A stretch of DNA of 64,000 nt from Glycine soja (taxonomy: Eukaryota; Streptophyta; Magnoliopsida; Fabales; Fabaceae), in the NCBI RefSeq assembly GCF_004193775.1, contig NC_041016.1, positions 37,101,334 to 37,165,333 on the forward strand, given 5' to 3'. How positions within the stretch are numbered: the first letter of the stretch is position 1; each line of letters opens with the position of its first letter. The notes beneath the pieces are model-generated. The model was not told the origin of the DNA and did no database searches. It saw only the letters and a list, made by a program, of their open reading frames with translations. Both the position numbers and the translations under genes were made by a program. Positions 58,753 through 64,000 of the stretch are shown here, piece after piece.

Positions 58753-60339
58753 TGTTGGATCAAGTGGCCTCGGAATAATTAAGAAGGGGGGGTTGAATTA
58801 ATTATTAATGTGTCTTGACTAATTAAAAATTATCCTTCTTAATATTACTATATTCAATTAGGCTTTACTGCTAAGTTATGAGGAAGTAAAGAACAAAAAC
58901 AATAACTTAGACAAAAGTAAAGCGGAAATAAAAGTACACAGCGGAAAAGTAAATAGTGTAGGGAAGAAGAAGACAAACACAAGATTTATACTAGTTTGGC
59001 AACAACCCGTGCCTACATCCAGTCCCCAAGAAACCACTGGTTCTTGAGATTTCCAATAACCTTGTAAAATCCTTTACAAGCAAAGATCCACAAGGGATGT
59101 ACCCTCCCTTGTTCTCTTTGAACAACCAAGTGGTTGTACCCTCCACTTGAACTGATCCACAAGAGATGTACCCTCTCTTGTTATCAATATTACTACCCAA
59201 GTAGATGTACACTCTACTTGTACCACAAAGGATGTACCCTCCAATGTGTTAAGACAAAGAATTCTTAGGCAGTTAGTCTCTTGAATCTTTGTAAGGGGAA
59301 ACAAAAGATATCTCAGGCGGTTAGTCCTTTGAAATCTTTTGTTTAAAGGAAGAGGAACAATCAAAATAATTCTCATATGGTTAGTCCTTTGAATATTTTG
59401 GCAAGAGGGAGAAGGAATGAAGAAGAAGAATAGCATAAGTTGTTCGACAATGAACTTTTCTTGAAATAAAGAAAGTTTTGAACAAAAACTCTTAGAAGAA
59501 TGCTTTGAATGAATGAAAGAAATCTGAAAGTTGTTACTTTAAAATTCGTGCCATGGTCACATATTTATAGCCATTTGATGGCTCTTGAAAAAGATTTATG
59601 ACTTTTGGCAATTTCTTCAAAACTAGTTACTTTAAGAGTTGTGACTCTTTTGAAAACTAGTCACTTAAAAATTGTGACTCTTTTTGAAAACTAGTCACTT
59701 TAAAAGTTGTGACTTTTTAAAAAAAATCTTCAGAAACTAGTCACTTTAAGAATTGTGACTTTGGATAATTTATTTTTCAAAATAAGTTTACACATCAACA
59801 GATGTGACTCTTCATGTTTAAATTTGAAAACCAACGTTTAGAAACACTGGTAATCGATTACAAGTATTGTGTAATCGATTACACAAGTTTGAAATGATTT
59901 GAAAATGTTTTATCACAAGTTGTGACTCTTGAAATTTGAAATCTAACGTTTTAAAACATTGGTAATCGATTACATGATTATGGTAATCGATTACAGCTTT
60001 GTAAATCAATTTAAAAAGAATGTTGGCTACTAGTAATCGATTACTGCCTTCTAGTAATCGATTACCAAAGAGTAAAACTCTTGGTAAAAGATTTTTCTTT
60101 GAAAAATTCTCTTGAACCAAATTGTGTTATTCAATATTTAGAAAAACTCTTTTAATACTTATCTTAATTGAGTCTTCACTTTAATCTTGAATCTTGATTG
60201 AACGACTCTTTGATTCTTGAAACTTGCTTTGACTGAACAACTCTTTGATTCTTGAAACTTGCTTTGATTGAAAGACTCTTGATTCTTGACTTGAGTCTAT
60301 GGCATCATCAAAACAATCTTGGAAAGCATTGCTTCCACA
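58753..60339 (-). mobile_element. 3' LTR of copia element I (SIRE-like), 1587 bp
   Basis: Plus-strand ends TGTTGGATC and TTGCTTCCACA. On the minus strand it is preceded by AAAAAAGGGGGAGAT. It shares terminal sequence with the solo LTRs at 36526 and 61047. It contains a hairpin series (59061-59220), a ~45-bp repeat of AACTAGTCACTTTAAAA (59621-59765) and TAATCGATTA palindromes (59850-60065). Confidence 0.85.
59061..59220. repeat. series of hairpins with differing, complementary stems
   Basis: Five hairpins in 160 bp: CTTGTAAA/TTTACAAG (59061-59080), CAAGGGA/TCCCTTG (59091-59111), CAAGTGG/CCACTTG (59127-59149), CAAGAGA/TCTCTTG (59160-59180), CAAGTAGA/TCTACTTG (59198-59220). The last four share a loop with TGTACCC or TGTACAC. 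Stem tops differ, but each arm change is matched on the other arm. Confidence 0.85.
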
Positions 60340-60360
60340 ATCTCCCCCTTTTTTATGATG
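60340..60360 (-). promoter_or_regulatory. polypurine tract of element I
   Basis: Minus-strand CATAAAAAAGGGGGAGAT lies directly before the 3' LTR. Similar purine runs on the minus strand at about 60420 and 60500 could be secondary tracts. Confidence 0.75.
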
Positions 60361-60700
60361 ACAATCCTGAAATCAAGAGAATACATGCAAGTTTTGTTCT
60401 ATCGTTTACTCATCTCTTTCTCCCCCTTTCTTTTTGAATTTATGCTTAATTTTAAAGCTTTGAAAATATAATATCTTGATTTCTAAAATACCCATTTTCT
60501 CTCCCCCTTTGGCAACATCAAAAAGGCAGAAGTGTGTTGTAACATAAAATCATACACAAATGGATAAACATACAAGAAATGTATTCATACAAGAAAAAGG
60601 AGAAACTTATAAAAAATCAAACAAGATAATAAATTATCCACAAATCATAATAAAAGCATATGTATCAAATAAGTCATAAGGCATCATAACATAAAACAAA
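60361..60700 (-). other. 3' region of element I
   Basis: Noncoding, 340 bp between the RNase H end and the LTR. SIRE-type elements often have an env-like ORF downstream of pol; none is present here. Confidence 0.6.
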
Positions 60701-61046
60701 TCATTTGTCTAAGTCACTAGCATCTATAAGTCCTAATTCTCTTCTAATGGTGTAGAAAGAATCTTTGGGTAGTGGTTTTGTGAAGATGTATGCCAGTTGG
60801 TTTTTGGTATCTACAAATTCTAGAACACAATCACCTTTTAGGACATGATCTCTAAGAAAATGATGTCTAATTTCTATGTGCTTGGTTCTAGAGTGGAGGA
60901 CTGGGTTCTTAGATATATTTATGGCGTTTGTGTTGTCACATTTTATGGGAATATGGTCTAATACAATCCCATAATCAGATAGTTGTTGTTTCATCCACAG
61001 GATCTGTGCACAACAACTACCAATACAGATGTATTTTGCTTCGGCT
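60701..61046 (-). pseudogene. RNase H end of copia element I pol
   Basis: Minus-strand text from EAKYICIGSCCAQILWMKQQL through IKCDNTNAINISKNPVLHSRTKHIEIRHHFLRD (conserved copia RNase H) to IFTKPLP and a stop at 60701. It is the downstream half of a gene cut by the solo LTR at 61047. The reading frame is otherwise open. Confidence 0.85.
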
Positions 61047-62124
61047 TGTTAGACCTTGTGGCCTCAATAACTTAAGAGGGATAGGCTTAGAATGCAGAAG
61101 AAGCAACAACAATCAATTTAACAATGATCTTTAAACATGCAAGACACAATTGATTCTAACAAAATAAATAAGATAAGGGAAGGAAGAATGCAAACACAAT
61201 TTTATACTGGTTCGGCCACTTCCCGTGCCTACGTCCAGTACTCAAGGAACTCACTTGAGATTTCCACTATCTTTGTAAAATCCTTTACAAAGTCTGAACC
61301 ACACAGGGACAACCCATCCCTTGTGTTCAGATGCTATACAACAAGAGACTCAAAGTCTCTTAGCCAATCTCATTGAATAAGAAGAATGGAAGAAGAAATC
61401 TCTCTTCAAGAGAAGAATATTACAATGAAGATCATGTAAGAATCCTTATAGATTTGGCAAGTGTTTGGCCAAGGATTTCTTTTTGAGAGAGCATTTGACA
61501 ATGAAGTTCTTTTGGAATCTCTCTCATTGTCTTTTGGGAGGATAAGACATTTTTGCCAAGCAAAACTCTCTTAATCTTTTGAGAGGATAAAACATTTTTA
61601 ATCAATCAAAACTCTCTCTGTAAAATTCGTGCCCAAGTCACCTATTTATAGGCCTTTGATGGCCATTCACAAATCTAATGAAAAGATGTGACTGTTGGCA
61701 GATTTTCTGAAAACTTTCCACTAGTAATCGATTACAATGTTTGTGTAATCGATTACACAGTTATAATTTGAAGGGTTATGACTTTTGAATTTGAATTTCC
61801 AAAGTTTCGTTGCTGGTAATCGATTACAGACATATGGTAATCGATTACATGTTGAAAATTCAAATTCAAAACCTTTTTCAACAACTATTTCTCAACCCTG
61901 TCTTCTAGTAATCGATTACACTTCCTGGTAATCGATTACCAGAGCCTTGCATGTCTTGAAAGCACTTTGTTTTAAGGCAAGGCTTGGTCTTTAGTGAATC
62001 TTGAAACAAGGCTTTGTTTGTTGAAGCAATCTTGAATTATTCTTGAAGCAAATGCTTATCCTTTGAAGCAGCCTTCTTAGATTCTTCTTTGACATCATCA
62101 AAATCATGTATACATACATTCACA
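61047..62124 (-). mobile_element. solo LTR of SIRE-like family, 1078 bp, target duplication CGGCT
   Basis: Plus-strand ends TGTTAGACC and CATTCACA, bounded by CGGCT at 61042-61046 and 62125-62129. Inserted in RNase H of element I: the coding text on the two sides joins at STA|EAKY. It has hairpins CTTTGTAAA/TTTACAAAG (61271-61292) and AAGAGACT/AGTCTCTT (61343-61361) and several TAATCGATTA palindromes (61723-61945). Confidence 0.95.
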
Positions 62125-62827
62125 CGGCTGTGGATAATGCTACACTATTTTGCTTCTTGTTGTGCCAAGAGACAAGAGCAGATCCTATGAACTGACATGT
62201 GTCACTAGTGTTCTTCCTATCTGTTTTAGATCGGACAAAATCTGAATCTGAGTATCCTATTAAATTGCATAAAGAATTTTTAGGGTACCATAATCCTAAG
62301 TTAACTATTCCTAAGAGATATCTTATGATTCTTTTTACTGCAGTTAGATGTGAAAACTTTGGATTTGATTGAAATCTTGCACACATGCACACACTAAACA
62401 TAATATATGGCCTACATGTAGATAAGTAAAGTAGAGATCCAATCATAACTCTATATTGTTTTTCATCAACGAGTTGATCGGACTCATCTTTGTCAAAGTA
62501 GCAACCAGTGCTCATAGGAGTAGCCAAGTGTTTTGAGTTCTCCATTCTAAATCTCTTGATGAGTTCCTTGCAATGTTTTGCTTGGTTAACAAAGATCCCA
62601 TCATTTGTTTGTTTGATTTGTAGTCCAAGAAAGTAATTTAACTCACCCATCATGGACATCTCAAACTCACTTTGCGTGTCAATAGAAAACTCCTTGCACA
62701 AAGATTCATTAGTAGATCCAAAGATTATATCATCAACATAAATTTGTACCAATAAGATATCATTATTCTTCTTCTTTATGAATAAGGTGGTATCTACTTT
62801 CCTCAAATGAAATTCTTTTCTAATAGG
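62125..62827 (-). pseudogene. reverse transcriptase and RNase H start of copia element I
   Basis: About 230 open codons on the minus strand. Reverse transcriptase motif IYVDDIIFGS, FEMSMMGELNYFLGLQI, then MIGSLLYLSTCRPYIMFSV and the RNase H start GYSDSDF...SWHNKKQNSVALSTA. This is the SIRE/Maximus type. The N-terminal side is cut at 62827 by LTR N and the C-terminal side by the solo LTR. Open frame despite two insertions suggests both are recent. Confidence 0.88.
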
Positions 62828-63275
62828 TGTCGCAACGTGCCCTTCGCGGGCGAGTGAGGGCGAGGCTCACGGGTGCGCTTTCCAAAGGAGGAAAGATGCA
62901 CGGAGTCGACACCAACGTTTATTTGTGGAAAACGTCGGAAAAACCGAAGGAAACTGGTCAAAAGGAAAATTCTAAGTTCGGGAGTTGTATTTACGCTTGA
63001 GGAAGGTATTAGCACCTCTCACGTTTGTCCCAAAGGACAACAGTCTATTTTTTAGAATTGTGGAATTGTGTTATCTTAACTTTTATTTCTTTTTATTTTT
63101 TGAGGTCGACAAAAGTGGGGCTTTTGCTCCTACGTACCCTCCTTTGGAGAGGAAATCAGACCTACGTAGTTCTTTCTTAAGCGTGAATCAAGTGATTCTT
63201 TTTACTTGAAAGGTGATCATTTTAAGGCGTTGGACCTTAAAAATGATCCATTTTACTTGGTAAGAAACTGAAATG
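62828..63275 (-). mobile_element. LTR fragment of Ogre-like element N
   Basis: Plus strand starts TGTCGCAACG and matches the last ~440 bp of the solo LTR at 47626-49238 in reverse, including the CTACGTA hairpin (about 63128-63175) and the GGTCCAACGCC-loop hairpin (about 63215-63250). It stops abruptly near 63275 where ORF1 sequence begins. The 5' part of the LTR is missing. Confidence 0.82.
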
Positions 63276-64000
63276 ATAAATCTAGAATCACCCTCCCTCT
63301 TGCTTCTTGATGCAACGCATCAATCACCCTCCCTCTTGCTTCTTTTTCGGCATACACTTGTGCAAAATCCTCCACTAGCTTTTGTTCATGGGCCATGGAC
63401 TGGTTCAATTCTTCCTTGTATTGCCCTATGATAGCTAGCATGCTTTGCTCCGTGGCTTCCAAGTGTTGATCCAAACTCCTTTTGGACCTCGCGCAAGCAA
63501 CTAATTCTTCTTTTAAGATCATGCCATGCACCCGTGACCTATCTCTCTCCACTCTTCGGAGCTTGAGCTCATTGTTACTACCCCACAATGCTCCTCGGAA
63601 TTTCTCTCGGCCATATTCCTCCTTGCGGGCCCTTTTGGTTTCTTGTTCAAGGGCTTTTGCAGTGGCCGCATTTTCCTCTTGTAACTCGGTGCACTCCTTC
63701 CGGATATGTGTAGCAGCTGACTTGAACTTCTCCTTGGCGATTCTTGCCTTCCCTAACTCTAACTTTAGAGCTCGGACTTCTTCATCTTCCTCCGGAGCTT
63801 CGAAATTCTCCTCATTGATAACTTTCAATTTGGAGAGCCAATCTAACCCTCATGCATGAATTCTTAGCCATCCATGATAACCTCCAATGACGCCATTTCG
63901 GATGCCCCTAAGCTCTTTGTCTTTCTTCAACGGATTCCTCCACGCCTTGTGGATTCTTTGTATAACCTTGAGACCTTGCGCGCCTAGATCCCTCACAAGG
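63276..64000 (-). pseudogene. ORF1 of element N (coiled-coil part), incomplete
   Basis: Minus-strand text with KELRG, GGYHGWLR, a stop in place of a Gln or Arg codon at about 63850, then GLDWLSKLKV and a long Glu/Lys/Arg-rich coiled coil with VYAEKEARGRVIDALHQEA, closely matching ORF1 of C and G. It runs off the right edge and is joined to an LTR by a deletion at about 63275. A short duplication (CACCCTCCCTCTTGCTTCTT at 63288 and 63327) lies at the junction. Confidence 0.78.

Noticed and set aside
61137..61376. 79-codon frame in the 61047 solo LTR
   Set aside because: Entirely inside a solo LTR bounded by CGGCT duplications; not conserved in sister LTRs.

Overview
The window is plant nuclear DNA made almost wholly of nested LTR retrotransposons. 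I found no host gene, rRNA or tRNA. The AT-rich spacers, the Ty3/gypsy families with 1.6 kb LTRs, the Ty1/copia pol with a SIRE-type reverse transcriptase, and the recurrent TGGTAATCGATTACCA palindrome suggest a legume, most likely soybean (Glycine), in pericentromeric heterochromatin. The species call is inference.

Layout. Positions 1-23523 are the right half of a nest. Element A (3' UTR plus 3' LTR, 1-4782) is inserted in the RNase H region of element B (4783-15147: integrase, a downstream ORF here called ORF3, long structured 3' UTR, 3' LTR). B is inserted in ORF1 of element C (minus strand, 15148-19955). C is inserted in an LTR of D (19956-21033, minus). D is inserted in an LTR of E (21034-22147). 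E is inserted in the ORF3 of F (22148-about 26972). A-E share one LTR family (TGTCATACCC...GGTTGCGACA); F has a different LTR. Positions 26973-46240 hold a second nest: an Athila-like element H, a minus-strand LTR M inside it, and inside M the complete element G (28868-44873, 16.0 kb, target duplication GAAGG). G keeps ORF1 and gag only as wrecks and has no pol. Positions 46240-51000 hold an RNase H-like fragment, a MITE-like repeat, a solo LTR with target duplication CACCA, and unassigned sequence. Positions 50952-62827 hold two minus-strand copia elements (J and I) broken by a 3.49 kb solo LTR and a 1.08 kb solo LTR. Positions 62828-64000 hold a deleted minus-strand Ogre-like element, N.

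How the parts work together. B carries the integrase and a nearly open ORF3. G has LTRs, primer-binding site, polypurine tract and 3' UTR of the same family but no enzyme, and its two LTRs are almost identical. It therefore looks like a passenger mobilised in trans by B-like elements.

Main observation of the hunt. Several element families carry runs of short hairpins whose stems differ from copy to copy yet stay complementary: the 3' UTR arrays of A, B and G, an array replacing pol in G, a conserved-loop hairpin in the LTRs, and a hairpin series in the copia LTRs. This is the signature of conserved RNA structure, or of template-switch correction of quasi-palindromes. I flag it as the best candidate for something undescribed.
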